The notes below the pieces were generated by a model. The model worked only from the letters and a program-made list of their open reading frames with translations. It was not told where the DNA came from and ran no database searches. DNA of 11,106 bases from Pigoraptor vietnamica (Eukaryota; Opisthokonta; Filasterea), in NCBI GenBank assembly GCA_943704525.1, contig CALSCQ010001993.1:1-11106 (forward strand), written 5' to 3'. Shown one piece after another: positions 1 to 8,192 of the stretch. The first letter of the stretch is position 1. Each line of letters opens with the position of its first letter. A program made the position numbers and the translations under genes.

Positions 1-23
1 CGCAGTGACACACACAACGCCCA

Positions 24-163
24 CACAGGCGTAATGGGACACATAAACGCCACAAACGCCCACAGGCACGCGCACAGACGCACAGGACACACAGTCGCCA
101 GGGACACACACAGACCCCGACACAGGCGTAATGGGGCACATAAACGCCACAAACGCCCACAGG
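24..163 (+). repeat. 97-bp-spaced direct repeat (43 bp, two copies)
   Basis: Bases 24-66 and 121-163 are identical except for one A/G difference. Both contain GCGTAATGGG followed by CACATAAACGCC. The exact 97-bp offset suggests two copies of a longer, partly diverged satellite unit. Confidence 0.85.
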
Positions 164-1009
164 GATACGCACAGACGCACCGCACGCGCACAAGAACGCA
201 CAGAGATGCATCATACGCACAGCAGACGCACACTAAGACGCACCACACATACATACGCACAGGACACACACAGACCCACAGGGACATACACAGACGCCCA
301 CACGCGCCAAGGGACAAACACACACGAACCACATGCCCACAGACGCAAACGAGACACGCACCATACGGGCACTCGGACACGCGAAGACGCAGACGCAGAC
401 ACACCACACGCGCACAGACCCACCACATGCACAGGGGCGCAGTCGCAACAGACGCGTAGAGACACATGCAGACGCACGCACACACACGTTACAAGCGCAC
501 AGGGACTCAAAAGACGCACCGAATGCCTCCAGACTGAGTCGGACGCCTCCCAAGCATAGCCTCTGAGAGGGACGCAGAGGGACCACGCGAGCACGGGAAA
601 CACGGGGACGCACCACGCGCAGCGGGAATTCACAAACGCACAGACGCACCACCAGCTACACGCATACAGACATGACACGCGCATAGACACACACACAGAT
701 GAACCCTACGGTCACAGGGAAACGCCGACGCACCATTCCACACACTTGCCGGACCACACTGACCAAGCGAACAAGGGCACACTGACGCAGCCCAACCTCA
801 CCTGAGCCGGCACACAGACACACAATACACTTACCACTCCCAGACGGACAAAAAGATTGCCACACGCGGACTTGGGCACATGACACACCATATGCACACG
901 GGTGCAGACACACACACTGACACACCAACCGGGCACAGGACACACACCGCACCACGCGCACAGAGAGACACACAGATCGCCACATGCGCAGAGACTAACA
1001 CCAGACACA

Positions 1010-1430
1010 CAGACACGCCAGGGACACACAGACACACAGACACACAACACGCCAGGGACACACACAGACACACACAACATGCGAGGGACACACAGACACA
1101 AAGACACACAACACGCCAGGGACACCAACACAGACACACACAACACGCGAGGGACACACTGACACACAGACACACAACACGCCAGGGACACACACAGACA
1201 CACACAACACACGCTAGGGACACACAGAGACACACAGACACACAACACGCCAGGGACACCGGCACAGACACACACAACACGCCAGAGACACACTGACACA
1301 CAGACACACAACACGCCAGGGACACACAGACACACTGAGACACACAACACGCCGGGGACACACAGACACACAGACACACAACACGCCAGGGACACACACA
1401 GACACAACAACACGCGAGGGACTGACACAC
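1010..1430 (+). repeat. About 33-bp CA-rich minisatellite, ~13 units
   Basis: The marker CGCCAGGG (variants CGCGAGGG, CGCTAGGG, CGCCAGAG, CGCCGGGG) recurs at 1016, 1050, 1080, 1114, 1146, 1180, 1212, 1248, 1280, 1314, 1350, 1384 and 1413. The gaps are 30-36 bp, except for a final gap of 29 bp. Between markers lie ACACACAGACACAC tracts. Nearly all gaps are even, as expected if units differ by slippage of CA dinucleotides. Longer and shorter units often alternate, giving a dimer of roughly 63-70 bp. Confidence 0.9.
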
Positions 1431-1719
1431 ACAGACACTCCACATGCGCTTACACTGAGACACACCACGCAGCACAGTGCAGACACAGATGCACAAACGG
1501 ACGCACCACACACGCACAGGGGTACACAGACGGACGCACCACGCGCACAGAGACAGGCAATCCGATGTGCGGGACATGCGACGCACACCACACACGCCGA
1601 CACAGCCGGGGCACACTTCGGCGGAGTACACTGATTAGTCTGAACTAGTCTGACTCAGCCGAGGGCCGCTGCGCAGTTCTCAGTAAACTGTTGAGACACA
1701 CGCGCACGCCGGAGGCCGG

Positions 1720-1930
1720 CACACACTGGCACACACACAGGCACTCATGCACGTCAGTACACACACACTCATGCACGCACGAACACGCATGACCGGCACA
1801 CACACACGCACTCATGCATGCACGCACACACTGGCACACACACACGCACTCATGCATGCACGCACACACTGGCACACACACAGGCACTCATGCACGCACG
1901 CACACCATGGCACACGCACGCACTCATACA
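1720..1930 (+). repeat. 38-bp minisatellite upstream of the nuclease-kinase gene
   Basis: The word GGCACAC recurs at 1795, 1833, 1871 and 1909, an exact 38-bp period. The unit contains GCACTCATGCATGCACGCAC and a CACACA run. A more diverged copy starts near 1728. The array stops about 200 bp before the predicted start codon of the downstream gene, so it lies in or next to that gene's promoter region. Confidence 0.9.
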
Positions 1931-2126
1931 CTCTTTCACACGCACACTTGGTTTGGCGAAGTGTCCAGACAAAGATGGAGTCCAGACATGTGACAGTGAC
2001 CCACCCCGGATGAACATGAGGCGTCGCGTCGTCTTCATTTTGATCGCATCCGCTTCCGTTGTCCTTCCATCGCCGCATCCCTTCATCGGAGCGCGGCATC
2101 GGTGCGCCACACAGTACTGCGCAGCC
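1931..2126 (+). promoter_or_regulatory. Leader/promoter region of the nuclease-kinase gene
   Basis: This is the non-repetitive stretch between the 38-bp array and ATG 2127. It is pyrimidine-rich, with CTTCATTTT near 2032 in an initiator-like setting, but there is no clear TATA box. An in-frame ATG at 2010 (then 2016) would add 39 residues with an Arg-rich start and a run like VVFILIASASVVL, which resembles a signal peptide or signal anchor. The ATG at 2127 has a much better translation-start context (GCAGCCATGG). The promoter role is inferred from position only. Confidence 0.35.
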
Positions 2127-5100
2127 ATGGCGCAGCAGGGGGGTCCCCTTGCGGATGTTGTCGCTGAGATTGGGGCCGTCAAGGGCGATATTAATGCCCT
2201 CAAGGACCGCATCAAGCTCCTCGAGGCCATTCCGTTGGACAAGCTGACGGACAAGCAGACGAAGGAGTTGGAGCAGCTGCGCGAGGAGAAGACCGCGCTG
2301 ATTAAGAAGGAGACCGCGCTGATCAAGGAGAAGAGCAGGCTGAGTGCCGGTGAGTGCCCGACGAGGCTCGTTGTACGCAATGCGTCTATGTTTTCTACTT
2401 TTCGTTCCCCGCCCTTCGCTGAAATTGCGTCCTCGTCTTTGTTTCTCTCAGCGGCGGCGAACAGTGCGGGTGCGTCGACGACCGGTGAGTCCATCGCCTT
2501 TTTCTTGATTCCCTGTTTGTGTGGTCGCATGGCAGTGTGTGCGGTCGTTTTTTTCCTTGTGACGGTGGCTCTTGTGCGCCCTTTTGCCCGTCGCAGTCCC
2601 CTGTCGGTGTGCATGTTCACGTGCGCGTGTGTGCTTGTGTCTCTGCTGTGTGATGCGTCTTTGTCTCTGCTGTGTGACGCGTCTTTGTCTTTGCTGTACG
2701 CTGTGTCTTTGTCTCTTTGTCTTTGCTGTACGCTGTGTCTTTGTCTCTTTGTCTTTGCTGTACGCTGTGTCTTTGTCTCTTTGTCTTTGCTGTACGCTGT
2801 GTCTTTATCTCTTTGTCTCTGCTGTGTGATGCGTCTTTGTCTCTGCTGTGTGATGCGCCTTTGTCTCTTTGTCTCTGCTGTGTGATGCGTATTTGTCTCT
2901 GCTGTGTGATGCGCCTTTGTCTCTTTGTCTCTGCTGTGTGATGCGTATTTGTCTCTGATCGGTGTTATGCGTATTTGTCCCTGCTGTGTGTTGTGTCGTT
3001 GTTCTGCTGTGTGATGTATCTTTTTCTCTTCTGTGCGCTGTTTCTTTGCTTCTGCTGTTGTGCACGTGGTGTGTGTATGTTCCTGTGTGTCTGGGAGCAT
3101 GTTGCATTTTGTGTGCATGTACGGGCATGTGCGAGCCTTAGTCAGCCTCTTCCATGTCTGTATGCCCTCCCATGGTTTCTCATGTGTGTGCTTTGCAGTC
3201 GGTGATGCCGCGATAAAGAAATACGTGGAAGAGATCGAAGCCAAATTGGACGCAAAATGTGGGTTCAAACTGTGGGTTCAAAGCTGTGCGCCGAGTTGTT
3301 CTCCTTGTCTTCGTTATCGTGCTTGTCGTGCTCATCTCAAACGGACGTCCAGACGCGCGAGCGGGCGTTTCCCTTCGCGGAAAATCGCATCCCTCTCAGT
3401 ACGGCGATGTGGCGGAGACGATCACGACCGTCACTCCAGAGTTACCGGGCGAGATCCTCGGCGCTGGCAGCGTCGGCGACGGGGAGTGGCTGGCGTTGAA
3501 GGAATTTCTCGAGCGCAAGCTCGACAAGAAGATTCTGGACGAACTGGCGGCGGCGCGATCCCAACGCTCCAGCGTGCCGCCGAATGCGTCGGGCAGTCTT
3601 CCTACCGGAAAGCGCGTCTTTCGCAAGGGAGAGTGGACTTTTCACAGGGAGGCCTGCGTCCAGGCGTTTTACAACGAATTGCTGGCGATTGTTGCGGACC
3701 ACAACTCGCCCGTTTTCGTAGCGCACGATCGTTCGCATCGCCACATGTATCCAGCGATGGACGGAGTGTACCTTCAGCCCGACCTCAATCTGGCGGTGGG
3801 GCACTGCGGAGGGAGATGGGTCGCGTCGGCCAGCGTCGGTGAGCTGAAGTTTGCTTTCGACGACTCGTCAAGGACGGATGCGCTGTGCCAAGTAATGCAA
3901 CGCTGTGCGGCGATGGGCGCGAACCAGTATTTCCGACAGACGGCCTGGTGCTTGATTGGCGATCGCAATTGCGTCGAGCTCGTGCATGTCGAGGGCATTG
4001 GCGGATGTATGCGCTTCTCGCGACGAACGGGCCTTCTATCCCTTTTTGAGGAGGGCGACGACCATTTGACGCTCTCACTCGGGCGAGGGTTTTTCGCGCT
4101 GAGGTCGTGGGCTCTTGCGAAGGCTGTTGACGTCGGCTATGCGATGTCGCTGCCGACTGAACTCGTACTTCCTGTGAGTCGACCAGGAAACGCGGTGACC
4201 CTCGATAGCATCGAGGCGTTATTCCTATCGTCGCCCGTCGTCGTTCTGCGCGGTTCGATGCGCGTTGGATCACCGCCTGTAACGACCGACGTTGTTGCGA
4301 AGCTGGTCGTCAAGAGGGAGCGTTCGAAACGGTTCGCACAGGAGCGAAAAGCGCTTGAACAGCTCAAGCACCCGTCGATACCAAAGCTCCTCGCGTTCGG
4401 CGAGAATGTCGATCTCAAGGGAAGGAGCTACTGCTTTCTGCTAACGACGCCGGCCTGCACCCACGTTTCCGAGGAGCTCGACGAGACCTCTCACGTGTAT
4501 CGTGCGATTCGGGGCGCGTCCAAAGCGCTTGAGTACGCGCACGAGAAGGGGTGGTTCCACGGCGACGTGAAGCCGTCCAATATCGTGTGCTCCGCCGACG
4601 CATCAACGGTGCAGTTGATCGACTGGGATTGCGCCCTGCCCGTTGGTGCGACCGTGGCGTACGTCGGCACGTTCGAGTTTATGTCTCTGCCGCTGATGCG
4701 GCGGTACCTGTCGTCCGGCGCGCAATCGGTTACGGACTATGCGTACAGCGCGATAGACGACTTGGATTCCCTGTTTTATACGGCGTTCTTCCTGATCTCT
4801 CGCATCGTTTCTCGTCGTTCGCCGGGGCACATCGCGTGCGTGTTCATTACGGCGAGACCGCAAGTACGTTCAGTGTCGCGTCTTTTCGACGCTTCGTTGT
4901 CTTTAAATCTGACATAACTTCTCGCTTTGCGACTGCAGGTGGACTACCTTGAGCTCAAGGAGACCCTCTTGAACAACGAAAGGCTGTTTAATCACGTGAT
5001 CGACTCGATCGCCGACGTCGCCGATGATTTTCGGAAGTTCATGAAAGAAGCACGCGTCACGTTCGTTCAGCGAAGGCAAGCGCAGACGAGGGCGGTGAAG

Positions 5101-5181
5101 TCGCGCACGAAGCGGGCATTGGACATGCTTACGACACTCTTTGATAACCTCGGCCTCGGTGACTCTTATGACGAAGATTAA
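2127..5181 (+). CDS. Crinkler/CR-type PD-(D/E)XK nuclease-protein kinase fusion, five exons
   Basis: Proposed exons are 2127-2349, 2452-2484, 3199-3258, 3353-4863 and 4939-5181, giving 689 residues. Donors are GTGAGT (twice), a weak GTGGGT and GTACGT; all acceptors are AG after pyrimidine-rich tracts. Residues about 15-75 form a charged coiled coil (EQLREEKTALIKKE), and a second short helix is EEIEAKLDAK. About 225-290 is nuclease-like, with D242, D249 and an E-L-K triad at 269-271, the spacing expected of PD-(D/E)XK folds. About 400-600 is a divergent kinase: probable lysine K422 (VVAKLV), helix-C E436, catalytic loop HGDVKPSN with D510 and N515, and DWD at 529-531 in place of DFG; no glycine-rich loop is visible. 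A basic helical tail (610-689) ends in an acidic cluster. This nuclease-plus-kinase layout is known in the Crinkler-RHS-type effector families of protists and fungi; substrate and location are unknown. The start at 2127 has the best context; 2010 is an alternative. The exon 3/4 junction is the weakest part. Confidence 0.75.
2350..2451 (+). other. Intron 1 and 33-bp micro-exon
   Basis: The intron runs from GTGAGT at 2350 to AG at 2451 after TTTCTCTC, in phase 1. It is followed by a 33-bp exon (2452-2484), also bounded by phase-1 junctions, so skipping that exon would keep the reading frame and remove 11 small residues (Ala/Ser/Gly/Thr-rich). Confidence 0.7.
2485..3198 (+). other. Intron 2, long and repeat-filled
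   Basis: The donor GTGAGT at 2485 and the acceptor TTTGCAG ending at 3198 are both strong. At 714 bp it is many times longer than the other introns of this gene (75-102 bp), and the extra length is mostly the pyrimidine-rich tandem repeat at 2640-2960. Open frames through it encode Leu/Cys/Ser strings and are not exons. Confidence 0.7.
2640..2960 (+). repeat. 24/32-bp pyrimidine-rich tandem repeats inside intron 2
   Basis: TTTGCTGTACGCTGTGTC begins at 2691, 2723, 2755 and 2787, an exact 32-bp period in which the four units are identical apart from one G-to-A change in the last. On both sides is a related unit built on CTGCTGTGTGATGCGTCTTT, with a 24-bp step (2644, 2668) and variants lengthened by an extra CTTTGTCT. 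A decayed tail continues to about 3060. Confidence 0.9.
3259..3352 (+). other. Probable intron 3 with a 13-bp tandem duplication at its 5' end
   Basis: Reading straight through, the exon 3 frame and the long exon 4 frame differ by one base. TGTGGGTTCAAAC at 3258-3270 is repeated as TGTGGGTTCAAAG at 3271-3283, giving two GT donors 13 bp apart. Splicing 3259-3352 (94 bp; pyrimidine-rich, ending GTCCAG) restores the frame, as does a donor at 3286 (67 bp). Alternatively there is no intron and the duplication is a frameshift; one copy would then give an open frame through a hydrophobic run (VVLLVFVIVLVVLIS). I prefer the intron, because a translated polypyrimidine tract commonly looks like a membrane segment. 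Confidence 0.5.
4864..4938 (+). other. Intron 4 (75 bp)
   Basis: The donor CAA|GTACGT and the acceptor GACTGCAG join two phase-0 ends. Without splicing, the kinase frame stops at 4917; with it, the frame continues into a charged helical exon ending at TAA 5179-5181. Confidence 0.75.
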
Positions 5182-5188
5182 GGGGGTC

Positions 5189-5194
5189 AATAAA
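5189..5194 (+). terminator. AATAAA polyadenylation signal
   Basis: AATAAA lies 8 bases after the stop codon of the nuclease-kinase gene, at the left edge of the 40-bp repeat block. If used, the 3' UTR would be very short. The role is inferred from the motif and its position. Confidence 0.4.
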
Positions 5195-5200
5195 ATTGCC

Positions 5201-5320
5201 TTTGCTGTACCGGAAAATTCTTACCACCCAAATAAGGCAATTTGCTGTACAGCAGAATTTTTACCTCCCATAAAAAAAAATTTGTTGTACTTTTGCAGTA
5301 CTTTCTTGCGAATTTTCCGG
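5201..5320 (+). repeat. Degenerate 40-bp tandem repeat, three units, in the gene's 3' flank
   Basis: TTTGCTGTAC begins at 5201 and 5241 and TTTGTTGTAC at 5281, exactly 40 bp apart. Units 1 and 2 agree at about 30 of 40 positions by eye, including TTACC-CCC; unit 3 is weaker. A fourth TTTGCTGTAC lies off-register at 5350. The block also contains inverted repeats: AAATTGCCTT (5193-5202) with AAGGCAATTT (5234-5243), and CCGGAAAATTC (from 5210) with GAATTTTCCGG (ending 5320). An A9 run sits at 5272-5280. Confidence 0.65.
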
Positions 5321-5359
5321 CGCAGAACAATTCCTTGCCGGCTGTACTGTTTGCTGTAC

Positions 5360-5760
5360 CCCGTGAAAGTGGTGACCGCCAGCATCACTTGACGGGGCGG
5401 CCGATACAAAGACTGTCATGCAACTCGCACCACCTGCGTACATCTCGCAGCGAGATCGCCAATTGGAGGATTGAAGGAGTTGCCGGTGTCGGCACTGACA
5501 TTTTTCGGAAGTCGGCGCCGGGACCTTGAGGCCCCTGCGACCTAGGGGGGAGGGAAAGGGATGTTGACTGCTTTTTCATATGGGGGTTTTGCCAATCTGA
5601 AAGAAGGCCGGCATTCGTCCACGGAGTAGATTACCCCTCAGGCCCTGGCCCAGACTTGCTGTGGGTTAGGAATTGAAACCAAGGAAACCAAATTATTACT
5701 TACTTCTCAAATTCGGGTTCAAATTAATCATATTGAAAATTGCTAACGTGCCCCAAACTG
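5360..5760. other. Intergenic, no recognisable feature
   Basis: Mixed-composition, non-repetitive sequence. No open frame shows a recognisable domain, and no tRNA or promoter is evident. It marks the change from balanced composition to the T-poor domain that follows. Confidence 0.5.
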
Positions 5761-5810
5761 AGCACCAGCACGTGCACGTCGTGAAATGCTCACATACTGG
5801 CAAGTGAAGG

Positions 5811-5886
5811 GCATTGATGCACGAGCATAGAGTCACGACGCACGCCGGCAACGATTGCACGAGAACAGAGCATTGATGCACGAGCA
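5811..5886 (+). repeat. 17-bp direct repeat, 59 bp apart
   Basis: GCATTGATGCACGAGCA occurs exactly at 5811-5827 and 5870-5886, with a partial relative (GATTGCACGAG) near 5853. Confidence 0.8.
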
Positions 5887-6380
5887 ACACACTAACCCAC
5901 GGCAGAGACCGACGAGCAAACGGTGCTACAACAAAGTGAACGGCATAACACACGACAAGACGCACCTGACCACACGCCGAGAAATCAATGACGCCGCCGG
6001 CACGAGCGCCACAAGCGGCCGGCCAAACAGCACCACAAACACGACCGAGCGCCCAGCAGACCGGCATAACAGAGCGCACTGCAGCCGACGAGCATACAGC
6101 AGAAATTGGGCGCACAGCAGACAGGGGCGCAAAGCAAAGTTAACACCAGCAACACACAGCAGTCGTGGTGAGACACGACGGTCGGGAGTGCACGACATGC
6201 CCGAGCACAGTCAACACATACTAACCGGCAGGCTATGCCACACTACATACTAGTACTGTACCGACGAGCGCACACTGAGCCGGCGACTGCGCAACTGAAG
6301 CTGAACAGGCGGAAATCGGACTCGGCCCATGACACGCACACAAACACCGAGCCACACCACGCACTGTGCAGTACACTGTT

Positions 6381-6402
6381 AGGAAGCGAGTTCGCGCTTC
6401 CT
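6381..6402. other. Perfect 8-bp stem hairpin
   Basis: AGGAAGCG and CGCTTCCT flank the six-base loop AGTTCG. The stem is GC-rich. There is no T-run beside it and no gene it clearly serves. Confidence 0.6.
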
Positions 6403-6600
6403 CGGGGGCAGTCGCTGACGCTGCTGCAGGCAAGCGAGCTCTCGGAAGGATCAGAAAGGTAGTCGGTAGGACGCGGACGAAGTAGATCGCGGCGGGAAGA
6501 GCGACTTGAGGTCGGACTTGGCGCAGCGAAACTTGAAACGAATGCGAAGAACGAAGCGTAGACGCGCACGGAGCATAGGCGAACGTAGCGAAGCGGAAGC

Positions 6601-6670
6601 GAAGGTAGAGCGAAGGTAGAGCGAAGGAAGGACGGCGAAGACAGAAGAACGAAGTGGAGCGAAGTGGAGC
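6601..6670 (+). repeat. Short purine-rich direct repeats (10-11 bp)
   Basis: GAAGGTAGAGC is repeated in tandem at 6601-6622, with a third partial copy, and GAAGTGGAGC is repeated at 6651-6660 and 6661-6670. These are local slippage repeats in the purine-rich strand. Confidence 0.75.
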
Positions 6671-7607
6671 ACGGGGCTGGTACGCGCACGGGCACGAATA
6701 CCGGGGAGCTGGACGCTTGGGCGCGGCGAGCTTGAGCTGGAGTGTCGACTGGGGCGTCGAGACTGGAGCGAGGCGAGCGCTAGAGGAGCGAACGCACGAG
6801 GGAACGAGGCGAGGACGTCGTAACAGCGTCCTGCGCAAGTTCGGGAGCAGCGCGCGAGAGAACTACGCGAGCTAACGGAGTGAGGGAGGCGAGAACAACT
6901 TCCCACAAGAGCACTCTTGACTATTGGCAGAGCACGGAGAACACCTAGCGCCTCAATCCACCAGCACCTGTCGTCAATCGCCACGTGCAACTCTTCACGA
7001 AGGGAGGGAAGCACGAGCGACAACGAACGGTACAGTGGAGAAACGAGACGAGGTGGTTACGATAGAGAAAATGCACGCGATGCCGCAACGAGAAATGAAC
7101 ATCCACGCAGAGAGCGAGTGTGTAGCGCGACGGAGTGTGTGCAGGGGGAGGGGCGAGAGTGTGTGAGACAGGCGAGCAGAGGCGCACTCGCGCAGTACAC
7201 AGTGCATACACAAGCGGCACACACAAGCGAAAGGAGAGAGCGGGGAGAGCACGCAGCATGCAACTGGGGACCTCCCCAGAGGGCGGGAGCCGGCGATCCA
7301 AACGAGGAAGTCAGATTGCCGAATCCAAGGGGTAGACGAGGCGGGGACGACCGAAGTTGGCAAGAACCGCGTGGACGGGCGGCGCGCAGTACCGCAATGT
7401 ACCTGCAGGGCGGGGCGGCGCGGAAGCGGACTTGCACACGAGGTCGCCCACGAAAGGCAAGAGCAATCCCTTGTAAGGAAGGGGTGCGGCCACGAGGGGG
7501 CGTGGAGCGTCGGGTGGAGGAAATTACGTAAGGGGAAGCGGCGAGAGGAAACTGCGGAGAAAGCAAAAGAAGGGGAAAAACGTGTAGGGAGCACCTGTCG
7601 CAATTAG

Positions 7608-7935
7608 AGGCGTGATCGTCGGCGGCACTGCGAGTACCATACGGACCCGGTGCCGATGCGGAATCTCACGCGCGCATTCGTCGAAGGACTGTATCATCGG
7701 GGTGTGCGCTCACGCGCGCGGATGCTCCACGATCATCTGGCGGACCAGAACAAGCCGTACGACGAGGCGTGGAATGAAGTCTACGACAAGGCGTGCGCGG
7801 TGGCGGAGGCCGTTAGTGGAGCAAGAGTTGCGCGAGCAGCACCAAACGGCGCAGCTGCGGCGGCCATGCGAAGCGAGCGTCGATGCGAACGACGACGCGA
7901 GCGACGATTTGAACGACTCCATCTACGACAACTAA
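7608..7935 (+). pseudogene. Gag-like fragment, frameshifted
   Basis: The frame from 7608 (first ATG 7656) reads through a segment containing RAFVEGLYHRGVRSRARML and DEAWNEVYDKACAVAEA, which resembles the helical end of Ty3/Gypsy-type Gag domains. The coherent reading then moves to another frame around 7811-7815 and continues as LVEQELREQHQTAQ to an acidic C-terminus and TAA 7933-7935. One extra base explains the shift; the junction GTT-A-GTG could also be a +1 ribosomal frameshift site. No zinc knuckle is present. The Gag assignment is a resemblance plus position beside an LTR, not a domain match I could test. Confidence 0.45.
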
Positions 7936-8178
7936 CTGACAGCGGCGTTGTGGCGGTACGGATCGTCGTACTCGTGGGTTTTTACCGTCCCGCCGCCGCC
8001 GAAGGGGCAGGCAGTTTTCTCCCACACGTCGACGGCTGGGTTTTTCCGCGACTATTACGGGGTTTTCCCAGCTACGGACATGTTGACGGTCACAACGACG
8101 AGAGCGCGGCATTCTTTGCGCGTGCGTATTTGGCGGCAACGCGGGCGATGCGGCCACGAGGACGTGTCCCGGCATTTT
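7936..8178 (+). other. Noncoding stretch between gag fragment and polypurine tract
   Basis: GC-rich sequence in which GGGTTTTT or GGGGTTTT recurs at about 7976, 8038 and 8059. No coding frame resembling pol is present. It probably belongs to the retrotransposon's untranslated 3' region. Confidence 0.4.
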
Positions 8179-8192
8179 AAGATGGGGGGGAA
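8179..8192 (+). other. Polypurine tract
   Basis: AAGATGGGGGGGAA abuts the TG that opens the LTR. In LTR retrotransposons this purine run primes plus-strand DNA synthesis. Its position fixes the element's orientation and the LTR's left edge. Confidence 0.8.

Larger units (their letters stand above)
1..1640. repeat. CA-rich, T-poor satellite domain
   Basis: The whole stretch is built from CA, CACG and CAGACGCAC words, and the + strand has almost no T; for example 1081-1140 contains none and 1021-1080 contains one. Long open frames exist on both strands, but they translate to His/Thr/Arg-rich or Cys/Val-rich low-complexity strings and are by-products of the repeat. About 500-1000 and 1430-1640 are more degenerate than the core at 1010-1430. 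A short less repetitive spacer at about 1618-1720 separates this domain from the next minisatellite. No promoter or gene is visible. It could be subtelomeric or heterochromatic satellite, but no telomere motif is seen. Confidence 0.85.
5761..7600. other. T-poor, increasingly purine-rich noncoding domain
   Basis: From about 5800 the + strand is again poor in T. About 5800-6350 is ACG/CAC-rich, while about 6450-7600 is dominated by GCGA, GAGCG and GAAG words. Open frames on both strands give Ser/Arg/Leu-rich low-complexity translations with no recognisable domain. Part of it may belong to the retrotransposon whose 3' end lies at 7608-8484, but no left LTR is present in the window. Confidence 0.55.

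Noticed and set aside
34-559. Two overlapping His/Thr/Arg-rich open frames starting MGHINATNAHR
   Set aside because: They start in the two copies of the 97-bp-spaced repeat and simply translate the CA-rich satellite; no domain or codon structure supports a protein.
1010-1430. CRISPR-like regular array
   Set aside because: There are no unique spacers; the whole unit is repetitive CA sequence and the genome context is eukaryotic.
712-1631. Long Cys/Val-rich minus-strand open frames
   Set aside because: They read the complement of the minisatellite (GTGTGTCTG), which lacks stops in several frames at once, a repeat artefact.
1850-3268. 472-codon minus-strand frame across the nuclease-kinase exon 1 and intron 2
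   Set aside because: It is the antisense of a supported exon and of pyrimidine-rich repeats, giving Lys/Thr/Arg/Gln repeats without a domain.
3290-3345. Transmembrane segment in the nuclease-kinase protein
   Set aside because: The hydrophobic run is best explained as a polypyrimidine tract of intron 3 read in frame; kept only as an alternative.
5685-5735. Possible tRNA (GGGTTCAAAT resembles a B box)
   Set aside because: The B box lacks its final CC, no matching A box or cloverleaf arms were found at the right spacing.
6233-7603. Several long Ser/Arg/Leu-rich minus-strand frames
   Set aside because: They arise from the purine-rich, T-poor + strand; translations are low-complexity and overlap each other in all frames.
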